Position numbers and translations under genes: made by a program. 64,000 nt of DNA from Gigaspora margarita (lineage: Eukaryota > Glomeromycota > Glomeromycetes > Diversisporales > Gigasporaceae), in assembly GCA_009809945.1 (NCBI GenBank), contig WTPW01001005.1, positions 63,517 through 127,516 of the forward strand. Reading direction: 5' to 3'. The notes under the pieces were generated by a model. The model saw nothing but the letters and a program-made list of their open reading frames with translations. It made no database searches and was not told where the DNA came from. Each line of letters begins with the position of its first letter. The first letter of the stretch is position 1. Shown one piece after another: positions 12,478 to 24,284 of this stretch.

Positions 12478-12980
12478 TAGTGTTGAGTTCAAAATTATAT
12501 ATTTCGCCCAGGTGAAATTTCTGAAATAAAGCAAATTATGTTTTGCTCCAAAGCCTGAAATCTGATAATTCTAAAATTGGCAAAACTAGCAAAATGTCTG
12601 AAACCTGGCAAAATGACTGAAAATTGGCAAAACTGAAACCTGAAAAAATTCTGAAATCTAATATTAGAAAATTTATTGAAAAAAATACCTAGAATGTAGT
12701 GAAACAGAGTATGAGTTCAATTTAGAGGATAGTGTAACAGCATTTAAAATACTAGTTTAAAAAATTTCTCTAGCCAATCAGATTTCAAAATTAGGTATAA
12801 CGTGAAAAAGTATAAGAAACAAAAATAAATAAAAAATTACCCATAACACAAAATTTCATCTATGAAACTGCCTTCTGCACTAATTAAAAGTTTTTCTTGC
12901 AAAATTTTGGTATAAAATACCTTCTACCCCAACCTATTAGCAATACTCTAACTCTAACCTAATAGTAAAATGTTTTTTTT

Positions 12981-14109
12981 ATGGTGCTCCAAGTCTCTTC
13001 TCATCAAATGTGCCAAATTTGGCTAGATATATTCAAGGTATGCCAAATTTGCTAGATATATCCAAGATGCATCAAATTTAAATTTGGCTAGATATAAAAA
13101 TTTGTAATCAAAATTCGCAAATTTTAGCTAAATTTTAAAACTAGGTTTCTCGATAACTAACAATTAGAATTAGTTCAAATTTTTTCTGTAAATATAATTG
13201 GTATCAGATTATAATATACTAAAATTTTAGCAAATTTGACCTGTAGTTCTTGAGTAATTGCTTGCATACGATAGTCAATTTTTTTAAAAAAATTGACTAT
13301 CGTATGCAAGCAATTACTCAAGTACTACCAGGTTAAATTTGCTGAAATTTTAGTATGTTATAATCTGATACCAAAATATTTACAGCAAAAATTTAAGCTA
13401 ATTCTAATTGTTAGTTATCGAGAAACCTAGTTTTAAAATTTAGCTAAAATTTGCGAATTTTTAAACTATTGATATTAATCAAATTTTTATATTATCGATT
13501 ATTACCAATTAAAATCGATATATATTAATAATCGATTATAATCAGTTGGAGTTAGTAATCGATTAATAACCCCTCAAACAATTATAATCAATTAAATTAA
13601 TCGATTATAATCAATTATGCCAATTATAATTGTTATGTATCACTTTAAAAAATTTCATGATATACTGACACTAAACATAGTACGTACATATATATATTGT
13701 GAAGGGCAAAAATTATTATAGGATAAAGATATTCAGACTGATTTAATCGATGCTAATGCTATTAGTTTGGTCTTACAAAGATCTTGAACTAGTCAAGAAC
13801 TGATTTATCATTTTCACACCAATTTTATATAGATCAAATATATGTGATACCAATTTTGATATAAATTATATGCAACAACAAGGCGCCAATTTTATAGCTC
13901 ACATAATAAATTGTATAAATTTTTTAAATTTTAATATCATATAATTTTGATATTTGGACTTTTTAAAAAATTTTTACTGATAAGTTTGATAGAGCTAAAG
14001 ATAAAGATTTATTTTTATCGGTTAATTATTAAATAAATCTTTAGATTTTATAGTTATAAGATTTTAAAAAAGCAATTAGAATTTGATGAGAAGTGACTTG
14101 GAGCACCAT
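12981..14109. mobile_element. 1.1-kb inverted-repeat element with large central-left palindrome
   Basis: The ends ATGGTGCTCCAAGTC and GACTTGGAGCACCAT are inverted repeats that continue into CTTCTCATCAAAT. Outside them a 15-bp direct repeat with two mismatches (AGTAAAATGTTTTTT at 12964, AGCAAAATCTTTTTT at 14110) may be a target duplication. That is long for a cut-and-paste element, and its A/T-rich sequence allows for chance. The interior contains the palindrome at 13083-13490 and a stretch rich in TAATCGATTATAATC. Confidence 0.65.
13083..13490. repeat. 400-bp near-perfect palindrome
   Basis: The two arms of about 200 bases meet without a spacer at 13285/13286 (seven T followed by seven A). 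The arms match closely over words such as GACTATCGTATGCAAGC and GTTAGTTATCGAGAAACC, with only scattered differences. Transcribed or extruded DNA would form a long hairpin. Confidence 0.9.
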
Positions 14110-14502
14110 AGCAAAATCTTTTTTAATAGGACCACATAATAATCAAAATTTTTTAGACTAGTGTTTCTAGTTCTATAGAATAGGGTGACAAAATATTCAC
14201 TTATCTAAAATATTATATATTCATAACATATGAATAGCTATAATGATAAATTATCATTTTTTTTATTTGTTAAATAATTTTAGCAAATTATAATTCTTAT
14301 AAACTTATGACAATTATCTTATATCACTAGTGCGATGCATTACTACCCTGACTGACCAATCATTTGTTTGTTTTACATTAATCGAAACAAATAGCAACCA
14401 GGTTAACATTAGATTAGAGTTTGGTAGGTCCAATGATTAGACATCTTTCTTTAACACAAAATTTTGCTAGTAATTTTTTTTTGTTAAGAAAAATTTGTAG
14501 GC

Positions 14503-16605
14503 TATCTGCAAATTTTTATATAGATATATATCGATTACTAACTGATAAGATATATATCGATGATCAATACCCCTGATGATTATTATCAATAGTGATAGTA
14601 ATTATATATATCCGGTTAATCGATTCATATATATCCGGTTAATCAATATATATCTACTAGATATATATTGATTAGCCAAATATATATCGATAATCAATAC
14701 TCCTGCTGATTATTATCAATAGTGATAGTAATCGATATATATCTAATATAATATCAATTAATAATTATTATATTCACATAATTATACTCGCAAGGTTTTA
14801 CAATTTATTATAATTTTATTTTTTTATTTATTATTATTATATATTATATTTTAAATTAAATAATTAATATTTGCAAGTTTTNGCAATTTAATATAAAAAT
14901 TATTTATTTATTATTATTATATATTATATTATNTTANATATTTTTATTATATATTATTATAAAAAAAAAATGAAAAACCAAAAAAAAACCCTCCGAAAAA
15001 AATAACAAAAAAAACAAAACCGAAAAAATATTAATAATTTTTAACTACTTTTGCACTTCATCACATCTACTATTATATTCACTCATATTTACTACTTATT
15101 GCAAAGTGTCAGAGAAGTTAGAGTTGTTGTTCTTGTAAGTACCAGAAAAGTCAGATCGTTTTCTTGCAAAGTTTCAAGAAAGTCAGGAATAAATAAAATA
15201 AAATTAAAAAAATAAGTAAAAAAAAAGAAAAACAAACAAAAAACAAAAATGTAAGCAAACTAAATAAAAAAACAATGCCCCAAATCTCTATTTCCCTAAA
15301 GTAAGAGTTCATTTCTTATAATTTAAAAATTGTTAAAGGTTTTCACAATGTGCTGGAATAATAAAAAATAAAAATTAAAGAAATAAGTAAAAAGAAAACA
15401 AACAAAAAAAACAGAATGTAAACAAATTGAATAAAAAAAAAAATAAAAACCCAAATCTCCATTTCTCTGATGTAGAGTTCGTGATAGAAATTGCTAAAAT
15501 CAAGTTGTATTATATTCTTGCAAAGTGGNNNAAAAGTCTGGGTTTGCTTGCAAAGTNTCAAAAAACCTATGTTATTTTTCTCACAAATTGGCAGAATATT
15601 AAAAAAAAAATAAAAAAAAATAAAAACAAAAACAAAAACAAACAATAATGTCAAATGAAAAAATAAATGAAGCACTAACTAAACCTTTATTTCTTTAAAG
15701 AGGCATTCTTAGAAAGTTACAAATTGCTAGAGAAAGCAATTGTGTATTCTTGCAAAGTTTCAAAAGGCTAAGATGGCTTGCGCATAGTTTTGAAAGGATA
15801 TTAGATTTTCAAAAGTTAGGGTTGGTATTTGTTGTAAAAATAAAATAAAAAAATTAAATAATAATAAAGAAAAAAATAAAAAACAAAACAAAACTAAATG
15901 AAACTAAATGAAATGAAATGAACCAAAAAATATCAAAATGAAAATGAAAACGAAAATGAAAAAACAATGTAAAATTGATAGAAAATCTAAATTATAAGCA
16001 AAAAAAAAACAAAGATCTAATCTGATCTTGTACTATGATCATTGAAATATTTCGAAATATTTTGAAAATATTAATTAAACACATCCTTGGTATGATCCAG
16101 GACACAGATCTACTGATCCAGCCCAGTCCTAAAATATTTCGAATATATTCGAAACATTAAAAAAAAAAGAAAAAAAAAAAGAGAAAAAGAAAAGAAGAGA
16201 AAGAAAGGAAAAGAGAAAAAAAAAGGGAAAGGAGAAAAAAAAGAAAGAGGAGAGAAAAAAAGGGAGGGAGAAGTAAAAATCGTTCAAAAACACTTTTTTT
16301 TTTTTTTTTTTTTTTTTATTCCTAAGCCAATTGTTTTTATCTTGTCTTTCTCTATTTTTTTCACCTACTTTTTTTTGAAATTTTACTTTTTTTTTTTTTT
16401 TTTTACCCTGTGATAGTCAAAACATTATGTAATCATTAAAGATCTGTTAATCGTTATATATCATTTCAAATAATTCCAATTATAATCGATTTATAGTTAT
16501 ATAACAATTTAATATAAAAAAATGATATATATCAATTTTTATCCAATTAATCGATATATAATGATATTTTATAATCGATATAAAACGATTAAGTGTTATA
16601 TATCG
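14503..16605 (+). mobile_element. 2.1-kb TCGATATATATC-ended element, copy A
   Basis: The left end CTGCAAATTTTTATATAG is followed by repeated CGATATATATC words and the pair ACCCCTGATGATTATTATC. The interior has long A-rich tracts, TTGCAAAGT words, and a polypurine tract (about 16153-16275) facing a poly(T) run. The right end again has CGATATATA words but stops near 16605, short of the GCGGATG tip seen in copies B and C. Isolated N bases occur at 14882, 14933, 14937, 15529-15531 and 15557. No coding capacity was found. Confidence 0.75.
16153..16275 (+). repeat. Polypurine tract
   Basis: About 120 bases of almost pure A and G, followed within 30 bases by a run of more than 20 T. The same arrangement recurs in copy B (about 44718-44826) and in copy C (61128-61185, running into the assembly gap). 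Confidence 0.85.
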
Positions 16606-17517
16606 AAAAATTTTAAATTAGAGCAATTTGTAAAAAAAATAGCTGTTTCATTTCGATTTCATATTATATCTAGTCCTGTATCCTAATTGGTTGCCATAGG
16701 ATAGCAGTGTATCACACTGGTGATGAATGATAACTCTCTTTTTTATCTTAAATATATGTTACTATAAATTTTAAATAAATGGTTTAAATTATATAAATTG
16801 TTATTTTACCTAGTATTATTCTTTGTATGTATATTACTATATTATGGCAAGCAAATTTGCCTACACACTGTATTAAGAGATAGAGAAAATCAAATGTCAG
16901 AATTACAAAATAAATCATGAATTAATTTATAATTCTGCATACAAGTAAAATAATACAACAATAGAAATCAAAAAAAGTAAAAAAAAATGAAAATGTTTCA
17001 GAGATTTCGCCATTTCGGTTTTGCCAAGTTTTGCTAGGTTTTGGAAGTTTCGGCCATTTCTAAAATTTCAGAAATTTTGGATAGATTTATTTCACCTTTA
17101 GGAGCATTTCAGTTTTGCCTTTCAGATTTTGGAAATGGATTTTACCCGCAACACTACTTGGGTTTCAGGATCATGTTTTGTAGAATTGACAGGCACGTAA
17201 ATAGTCATTATCATCACGACTCATAGATATTTCCAATAGCCTATACTGATATCATTTGGTTATTACTTTTTTTTTGGTGAACATGTTTAATTTTTACTAT
17301 TGTGTCAGCATAACAAGGCATTTTTTTAGAATTAAAAAATTTGAATGAACAAAGTAACTCAAGAAAAATGTAACTATGGCGATTTAATAGGATTTATAGT
17401 TGCAGGTTTGATGTAAAGTATATGATAATAGATTTTAGCTCTATATATATATTAATATATTCTTTATTATTTAACAACTTGTAAGTTGTTTTTCTTGGAT
17501 GGCAATCATTTCACCAA

Positions 17518-17789
17518 CAATCATTTCACAGACATCCCATTTCACTAACAAATTATTCACTGAAAGTTTATTTTGCTAACAGTTCATTTCACCAAAGCTC
17601 ATTCTACTGACAAAGTAATTCTGGTCATTGTTATTAGGGTCAGGGTAGTTTCAGGGTAAAATTAGGATTAAGATTAGTGTGCTTTATAGAAAAAACTTGT
17701 TAGTGAAATGAGCTTTGGTAAAATGAACTGTTGGTAAAATGAACTTTGTTAGTGAAATAGGGTATCTGTGATGTGATTGTCAGCAAAAT
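17518..17789. mobile_element. ATTTCACTAAC-type inverted-repeat element
   Basis: Words of the type ATTTCACCAAC and CATTTCACTAACA are repeated on the left (17518-17605) and their inverses GTTAGTGAAAT on the right (17695-17789). The central part contains a short TTAGGGTCAGGGTAG stretch. I could not fix a target duplication. Confidence 0.55.
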
Positions 17790-19385
17790 AATATGGACCT
17801 GTTATTCTTTTACATAGTGAAATTATGACTTTTTTATAACTTAGATTTAAAAGAAATATAAAGAGCTTTAAATGCTATATTTTTTTGTTCACAGCCCAGA
17901 TTCATTATATTACTCAGTTTTGGTTAAAAAAGAGAGGCTGAAGAGCATTACAATAGCTAATTTTATTGTGGAAATAAGGCTTTTGTATAAAGAAAAAGTT
18001 TATTTATTTTGTTTATTATCATAAGTTACAGCTACTAAATTTTATGTTTCATGCTTTGTCTTGCAGTTTTTTTGATGTGTATTAGTTTCTCAGATGGTTG
18101 GAATTTCGTGATTGTTTATCAAGTTTGATTGTAATAGTTCAGCCAATAAGCCCCATATTATAAGCGAGTATTGAAAGCCTCAATTGTGGTAATGTCTTTA
18201 TTTATTTTAGTATTCACAGTATTTTATAAGGTATTTATAATTTATTTGGAAATGTGAGTTTTGTTTTGTGATACTATTAGAGATGGGTTTCATGCGTGTG
18301 AATGATTCCTCAATTATGTGCATGAATGTGCATTAATGCGTGTGTTTCTGAATTATGCACATCTTATCCCATCAAAATTTTATATAGAAAATTAAATATA
18401 AGTGCAATTAATATTCTAATTTATCTTTAACATTTAAAAAAAAACAAAAAAACTTTTAATCTATCTATATACTTCAATTCTGGGTTTCGCTTTAACATTT
18501 TTGATTGGTCTTATCTGAAAAATATAACCCAAATGTATGAAAACTACCAGAAATACATAAGATGATTATGACGATTATTATGGTCAAGTAATTATTATAA
18601 TATTTGAGTAATTATTATATCATTTTTTTAACACCTTATTAACGTACTTAAACAACACAAAATTGTGAAATTTGAATTTACCAAATTTACTTTTGTTGTT
18701 TGATTGCCTAATATTTACAAACAATTTTGGGCTAAAAAAAGTTACGAATTTGAAAATGTTTTGTATAATGGTCTCAAGTTCAAGAATAAGTATAAGAAGT
18801 GCAAGTGCAAGCACATGACAAATGCTCCATGATAGATAAAACATAAGATTAATAAAACAAAAATAGTGAATATATTAATAAATATAAAAAAATAAATAGT
18901 GAATATATTAGTAAATATAATACAAAAAATCATATTCAACCAAATATTTAGATGATTGATTTCTAGAATTTTTGGTCAAAATTTTTTGCTGCCCAGATTA
19001 TCTGATAATTAACTAATTTTCTCAGCGATTTATAGCTTTATGTCGATCTACCAACCAATAAACCATGGTTATATTCAAAAGGTAATCAGTATACTAAAAC
19101 TAATATAGTAATCTAATCAAGTTATTGTACTTTAATGCCTTTTTGATTGGTTATATAACCCTTGATCAAATTGTTGAGACTAATATCAATGAACAAGTTA
19201 TAATCAAGAATTTCATTACAATTCAAATTCATTAACAATTGATATAAGATAATATAATTGTGAAGAAATGTGTTAGTGAGTACTAATACAAATTCTGTAC
19301 TTGCAAAAAATGACATTGTAAGAGAATCAAGTAAAACAAAATAAAATTTTATCCTGTTGTGATCAAAATTTCACAGTTCGATCAT
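17790..19385. other. AT-rich DNA without a recognisable gene
   Basis: No coding signal was recognised. The minus-strand frames at 18620-18939 and 19122-19316 are AT-driven. A purine-pyrimidine stretch at 18285-18370 contains repeated TGCGTGTG/TGTGCATGAATG words. Confidence 0.5.
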
Positions 19386-19390
19386 AGTGT

Positions 19391-19600
19391 CGATTGGGTT
19401 GCACAATTATTTGGGCCTAAGCCACATTGTTGTCTATTCTATTCAATTCTGTAAAATCATGAGGAAACTTAAATTCGACTGGGTTGCACAATTATTTAGG
19501 GCAAAGCTACATCATTGTAAATTCTGTAAAATCATGAAAAAACTTAAGTTCGACTGGGTTGTACAATTATTTGGGCAAAGCCACATTGTTGCAGATATTT
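19391..19600 (+). repeat. Three-unit direct tandem repeat
   Basis: A unit of about 75-83 bases containing GACTGGGTTGCACAATTATT and GCCACATTGTTG starts near 19391, 19474 and 19549. An open frame of 76 codons runs through it, which reflects the repeat rather than a known protein. Confidence 0.8.
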
Positions 19601-20150
19601 GTGTTTTAATTATATAGATATATATAGATAGATGATATAATAAGCGTTCCTTAATGGTTTTCACTTTTTTAAATACTGCCTGTTTAATACAGATTAGACT
19701 TTGGTCATCCCACCCAGGTCAAAGCTCTAATTTTAATAGGCTAATTTTCAATCTGTAACTTTACTATTTATATAGTAAATTATATTAGAAAACCTGACTG
19801 CTATGCTAGGTTTATTTAGTGAGCATTACCAAGTTTAATATATGAGTTTTTTGAATAAAAAAAAACAGCATATTACCACAACATTTTTTTTTATATAGAA
19901 CTTTATGTTTGACTGTTCCAAAAATACTATTATGAATATTTCTTTACCCATTTAATAATAAGTATATATTTAATCTTTTCTCTAAATAATAACATACTTC
20001 ATTCTAATAGTTTATTTATATTCTCGGGTGATTCCTTATATTTTACTTATAGTGTACAAGATTTATGCTAACAAAACCAAAACTCTATATTATTAATTAA
20101 ATTTGCTTCGAAAAATAATTTAACAGGGTTACTGCCTGGTTTTTCAATTT
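19601..20150. other. AT-rich DNA with one short repeat fragment
   Basis: The right tip GGTCAAAGCTCTA of the AGAGCTTTGACC family occurs at 19717-19729, close to an imperfect left tip at about 19695. Otherwise I see nothing that can be assigned. Confidence 0.45.
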
Positions 20151-20153
20151 TTT

Positions 20154-20390
20154 TTACTTTCTAATTAAAACTTGATTATTAGATTGTGACAATACAGAGT
20201 TTTCATTAACATCCATATTATCAGATTCTGTCCCATCCAAATCAACATTTTTAGACTCTAACACTATATCATATTCGGGCTCTAACACTATATTATCTTC
20301 AGACTCTAATACTATAACATCTTCAGGCTCCAATACTGTATCATCCAAATATTCATCACTTATAATTTTCTCTACTTGGATAATTCAAAA
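20154..20390 (-). CDS. Short acidic repeat reading frame, unassigned
   Basis: The minus-strand frame is open from about 20390 and contains a Met 11 codons in (20348). It encodes four imperfect repeats of about 8-9 residues of the type IVLESEDN / IVLEPEYD, then a Ser/Asn/Asp-rich tail, and ends at 20154. The composition suggests an intrinsically disordered acidic segment. I do not recognise a family. It could be one exon or a remnant of a gene; no splice sites are convincing. The repeats may inflate the open length, so confidence is low. Confidence 0.3.
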
Positions 20391-20955
20391 TCTGCAACCT
20401 TGAATGCTATCAATTATTTAACATTATTTAGCAATCATATATACAGTAAATGTGTGTTTTACAATATATATACAAGATTCTAGTAAACTGCAATAATATT
20501 GCTAATAATATAGTGGATTATAATAAATAACTAAAATACTGCAAGTGATCTAGTGAGAAAATTTGAGAATTAGAGACTTTATATATGTATGTAGAACACA
20601 GAAAATTCAAACCTTTATAACTCAAAAATGGTGCATTTACTATTATTGTTTCTTTTCTATACCAATTTCAGAGTAACAACAATACAAATTTCCATAGAAT
20701 TATTAGTCTTGGCTAATTTAGATAATGTACCAATGTCTAATTTAGCCCAATTCATTTGGCTTTAGCTATTTCATGAACATACCAAAACAAAATTTGATAC
20801 ATAAAAATTTTTAATACGTACGTAATACTATAGTAACTGAGAAGGATAGTGCATTCAAATTTTCTGATTCGAACTGATAAAAAATTTTTGCTTACTAATA
20901 AATTGTAGTGGCAATTATATAGTAGGTAAGTATTTATATTCTAAAGATAATTTTG
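20391..20955. other. Spacer between two minus-strand reading frames
   Basis: AT-rich sequence with no recognised feature. If the reading frames on either side belonged to one minus-strand gene, this would be the intron region, but I see no good splice sites to support that. Confidence 0.35.
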
Positions 20956-21177
20956 TCATTCAGGATTATTTAGCAATTTAAGTTTTAAATTATCCTTAAA
21001 TATCTTATTATATAAATGATAATTTTTGCTTCTTGGCATATGATTTCTATTTAAAGAAAACATTGCTGTTTGCAAAATGATGTACTTTTGATCAAATTTG
21101 TATATTGGTGCATGCTTATAATCTTCTGATTTTTGTTTGACTGTGTGCATTTTTGACTGAAAATTCAATACATCCAT
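20956..21177 (-). CDS. Short basic reading frame, unassigned
   Basis: A 73-codon minus-strand frame begins with Met at 21177 and ends in a stop at 20956. The product is basic and polar, with ordinary sequence complexity (for example HAPIYKFDQKYIILQT and MPRSKNYHLYNKIFKDN), unlike the A/T-driven frames elsewhere. I do not recognise the family. It sits just upstream of the L3 LINE fragment and may be an exon or an old transposon fragment. Confidence 0.3.
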   Translation of the reverse strand: MDVLNFQSKMHTVKQKSEDYKHAPIYKFDQKYIILQTAMFSLNRNHMPRSKNYHLYNKIFKDNLKLKLLNNPE

Positions 21178-21379
21178 TGTTGGCCATATATATGCTTACT
21201 AAAAAATCATTGTATAATCGCACAACTGGACAACAATCAGGTGATTGTTCAATTGATTATACAGCTGTGTAGTAATTTACATTATTTTGCAAATGGTATT
21301 AAGTTGCACTAGCTTTATAGCTCTTTTCAAATTAGAAAGACAATCAAATTTATATTAGCATTGTTTTTACAATTGTAAT

Positions 21380-21886
21380 ATGCCCCAGCATATATGCTGG
21401 AATGCAACCTGGCTCTATATTAACAATAATCAAAAAATCTCAAATTTTGTACACAGCTTTCAGTCCTCAACACTCAAATTATTCAGAATCAAAATACTTA
21501 TAGATGATCTTCTCTCCCTTCACATTTTACACAAAAAAAACCCTTCATATTCCAACAAATGTTATTTATGTCAACAAGCAAGTTATGCATTACATTGGAT
21601 TATACATCCAACTTGTGAACCTATACTAAAAATTATAGAAGATTCACTGCACCATATTCTCAACCCCAACAAAATAAATATTTCACAATCAACTGCTAAC
21701 AACCTCTATACCCAAATAATACATATTGATAGTTTCCAAATTCATCACTCTCTTAACAAACCCTTATTGTTCTCTACTCTGACTGGTCTTATCCCACCAA
21801 ATATTATTCACATACTAAGCGAATACGCAGTATCACAAAAAACTGCAAGAACACTCACTATTCAACTTTTGCTACATATTAACTAG
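21380..21886 (+). pseudogene. C-terminal part of a LINE ORF2 with zinc motif
   Basis: The frame is open for 168 codons. It contains a CYLCQQASYALHWIIHPTC zinc-binding cluster comparable to CPRC...HLLTC in L1. It also has a C-terminal stretch (LLLHIN, stop, LIYTNIWIPY) that aligns with LLLHHHIAEFIY, stop, ELWLPS in L1. The initial Met at 21380 is in the target duplication region and is fortuitous; the real protein began far upstream. It is thus a fragment of the same LINE superfamily as L1, but from a distinct lineage with low residue identity. Confidence 0.75.
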
Positions 21887-22306
21887 CTTATCTATACAAA
21901 CATCTGGATTCCATACTGTATTGACAGATCTCAAAATTACTAATTATATCTACAACACCCAACTCCAGTTATCACTCTAAATTCAATTAGTCAGTCAACA
22001 AATTATATACAGAACTGTGAATCCACAACACATATTTCTATGCTCAAAATAAAAACTTGGCCTATTAAATGGAACAAATACTTCACACACCCTTCTGATA
22101 TTTTTATATATACACAAATCTAGGTAAGCCTTGGCCACTCGGGTAGGTTTAGGCCACAAATAAGTATTGTAGTTTACTTCAGTATATGTCTGAGATTTTA
22201 TTCTTAGTATTAGATCTAAAAAATGAAAGTTTTTTCAGTATTGTAAAAAGTTTCAATTAAATTTAATAAAGATAAGGGCAAGGTCTCATCTTAAACATTA
22301 AAAAAA
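21384..22306 (+). mobile_element. 5'-truncated LINE, copy L3
   Basis: A perfect 15-bp target duplication, ACAATTGTAATATGC, lies at 21369-21383 and 22307-22321, directly after a short A run. The fragment holds only the 3' end of the element: the C-terminal part of ORF2 and the 3' untranslated region, whose last bases (AAGGTCTCATCTT) resemble the L1 hairpin region. Truncation at the 5' end is normal for target-primed reverse transcription. Confidence 0.9.
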
Positions 22307-22411
22307 ACAATTGTAATATGCAAATATTGTACATAAAATTTGATTGTCCCTAATTCAGTAATTGAAAGATCGATTAATTTCAAAAAAACTTTATAATTAT
22401 GCACATGATCT

Positions 22412-23172
22412 TAGGGTTCTCAATGGGCTGGGCCAACCTGAGAATTTGTGGTTTGGGCTGGCCTGGGCTGGTCTTGGGCCCAAATTTTAAGCCCATGATT
22501 AATTGGGCCGGGCTTGGGTTGGGCCTGTAAAATAATGGGCCAGGTCCAGGTTTTATAAAGAGGCCCGATAAAACCTAGCAATACCCATTAAAAATATATA
22601 GTTTCTACTAGTTAAAGGCCTATTAAAATTTTATTTCTTTTGAACTATAGTAATATATAGTTTTTTAATTTAGTTAGCTATTTTATAATTCCTGAAATAC
22701 CTAATAAAAATTAACCAAATAATATTCTAGTTAATTTGGTAAAGTTTGTATTTTTTAGCATAATATAATATGATAGATTCAAGAATATATAGTTTAATAA
22801 TTAAGTTATCTGAAAAATATAATTATCTTAGTGTTCTAAATCAAAAATTGATTAGTTGTCAAGTTGCCAACTTATAAATGATGATTTTATTGGACAACTA
22901 ATTAATTGTTGATGATTAATTAATTAGTAATACTACTTGCAAATTATGGGCTTGTTGGGCTGGGCTTGGGTTGGGCCAGACTTGGGTTGGGTGGGCTTGG
23001 GTTGGGCCAGGCTTGGGTTGGGTTGGGTTAGACTAGTCTAAGCTCAGGGCGGGTTTGGGCTTATATTTTAAACCCGTGATAAATTGGGCCAGGCTTAGGC
23101 TGGTTTATAATTTTACAGGCTGGGCTTGTGGTTTAGATAAACCTGGCCCAATCCAGCCCATTGAGAACCCTA
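22412..23172. mobile_element. hAT-like element, GGGCTGGGC family
   Basis: The tips TAGGGTTCTCAATGGGCTGG and CCAGCCCATTGAGAACCCTA are perfect inverted repeats. Flanking octamers are CATGATCT (22404-22411) and TATGACCT (23173-23180), six of eight identical. Both ends consist of repeated GGGCTGGGCTTGG words, GC-rich against an AT-rich interior (22590-22940). There is no coding capacity. Confidence 0.85.
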
Positions 23173-23254
23173 TATGACCTGTTAACCCAGGTTATGACCT
23201 GAATAAATATTTGACCTATCTGGGTTACTATTTTTTGACCTGGTCAAAGCTCTA
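23173..23254 (+). repeat. AGAGCTTTGACC-type repeat fragment, right end
   Basis: Alternating GACCTG and CAGGTT words end in the tip GGTCAAAGCTCTA. It abuts the preceding hAT-like element, so its left part may have been lost or separated. Confidence 0.5.
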
Positions 23255-23881
23255 GGTTAGGTTTAGAACAAACATATAGACAAATTGCTTTTTCACCATT
23301 TTTTATTAATGGCCCAAGATGAGTTTGGACTGCTATATTTATGTTTTGTATTGTTTTTGTTTTTTGATTTTTTGGGATAATCTATATAAACAAAATTTCA
23401 TAACTCTGGTTGGGTACAAAAAGATTTGTACCTCAAATAGCTCTGATTAAAATATTTTTTGTACCAATTAATTTTAATTTTTTTAATTTAATATAATCAT
23501 TAGGTTATTAGATTAATAAAAATAAAATTATTTTGATTATTTTATTGATTCAATAAAAAATTTTATTAATCTTTGCTTTTTTTAAAAAATGTTTACTATA
23601 TAATTTACTATAGTAATATATATATACATATGTAATAAAAAATCAAATTATCCTACTTTAAAGCTTAATTTTTTTACAACTAGTAATTCAATTTTGCTCA
23701 AATTTTAACTATATCTTTATTATATATGCATTAATGCACTTGTAAAGTACAAGCTTATACAACTGCATATTGGTTGCAGAATTATTTAAAATATTTTTTT
23801 AAAAAAAATTTTTTTCAAACATAGCAAATTGTATATACTTAATTATTAAAATAAAACAAAATTAGAACAATAAAAATAATA
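23255..23881. other. AT-rich DNA without a recognisable gene
   Basis: No feature recognised apart from A/T runs and a short TATATATACATATG stretch near 23615. Confidence 0.5.
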
Positions 23882-24284
23882 CAGTGTGCGATACCTAAAG
23901 ACTAAAATAATTTGAAAAATTAATAGCTCATGATACAAAAAGATATAAAAAAAAGAAAGCTGCTATATTGTAGCCAAGTTAATTTGCTACAACTTAGTGG
24001 CTTTATTTTGACAATAATTATTATATATTCTTGATTTATAACATTTTAAATATACTCAATTTTTATATAATACGTTAAAAACTTAACAAAAATGAGACAA
24101 GTCACATGTTTTGGCCTTTGTTTATTGGCTATTTGTAAAAAATTGTTAATTAATAAAATTTTAGCCATTAAAAAAAATTTTTTAACCAATCATAATACAA
24201 GAAATCAACAAAACATCAAAATTCATTATAAAATTTTTCAAAATAGGACAAATTATGCATTTTAGTCTTTAGGTGTCACGCACT
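23882..24284. mobile_element. hAT-like MITE, CAGTGTGCG tips
   Basis: The left end CAGTGTGCGATACCTAAAG and the inverted right end (read inward, TAGTGCGTGACACCTAAAG) share the core ACCTAAAGACTAAAAT. Flanking octamers AAATAATA and ATATAATA match at seven of eight positions if the tip is taken one base short on the right. No coding capacity. Confidence 0.65.

Larger units (their letters stand above)
12478..17156. mobile_element. hAT-like element, TGGCAAAA family, 4.7 kb
   Basis: The tips TAGTGTTG (left) and CAACACTA (right) are inverted, and a perfect 8-bp duplication CTTGGGTT flanks the element at 12470-12477 and 17157-17164. The ends carry repeated words of the type TGGCAAAACT and CTGAAATCT on the left, and their inverses on the right. 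No transposase is visible. The interior holds a 1.1-kb inverted-repeat element (12981-14109) and copy A of a 2.1-kb family (14503-16605). Confidence 0.85.

Noticed and set aside
15343..15675. 110-codon minus-strand frame
   Set aside because: Phe-rich translation of A-rich low-complexity DNA containing N bases; part of copy A.
20924..20930. Plus-strand splice donor GGTAAGTAT
   Set aside because: No coding frame leads up to it and one such match is expected by chance in AT-rich DNA of this length.
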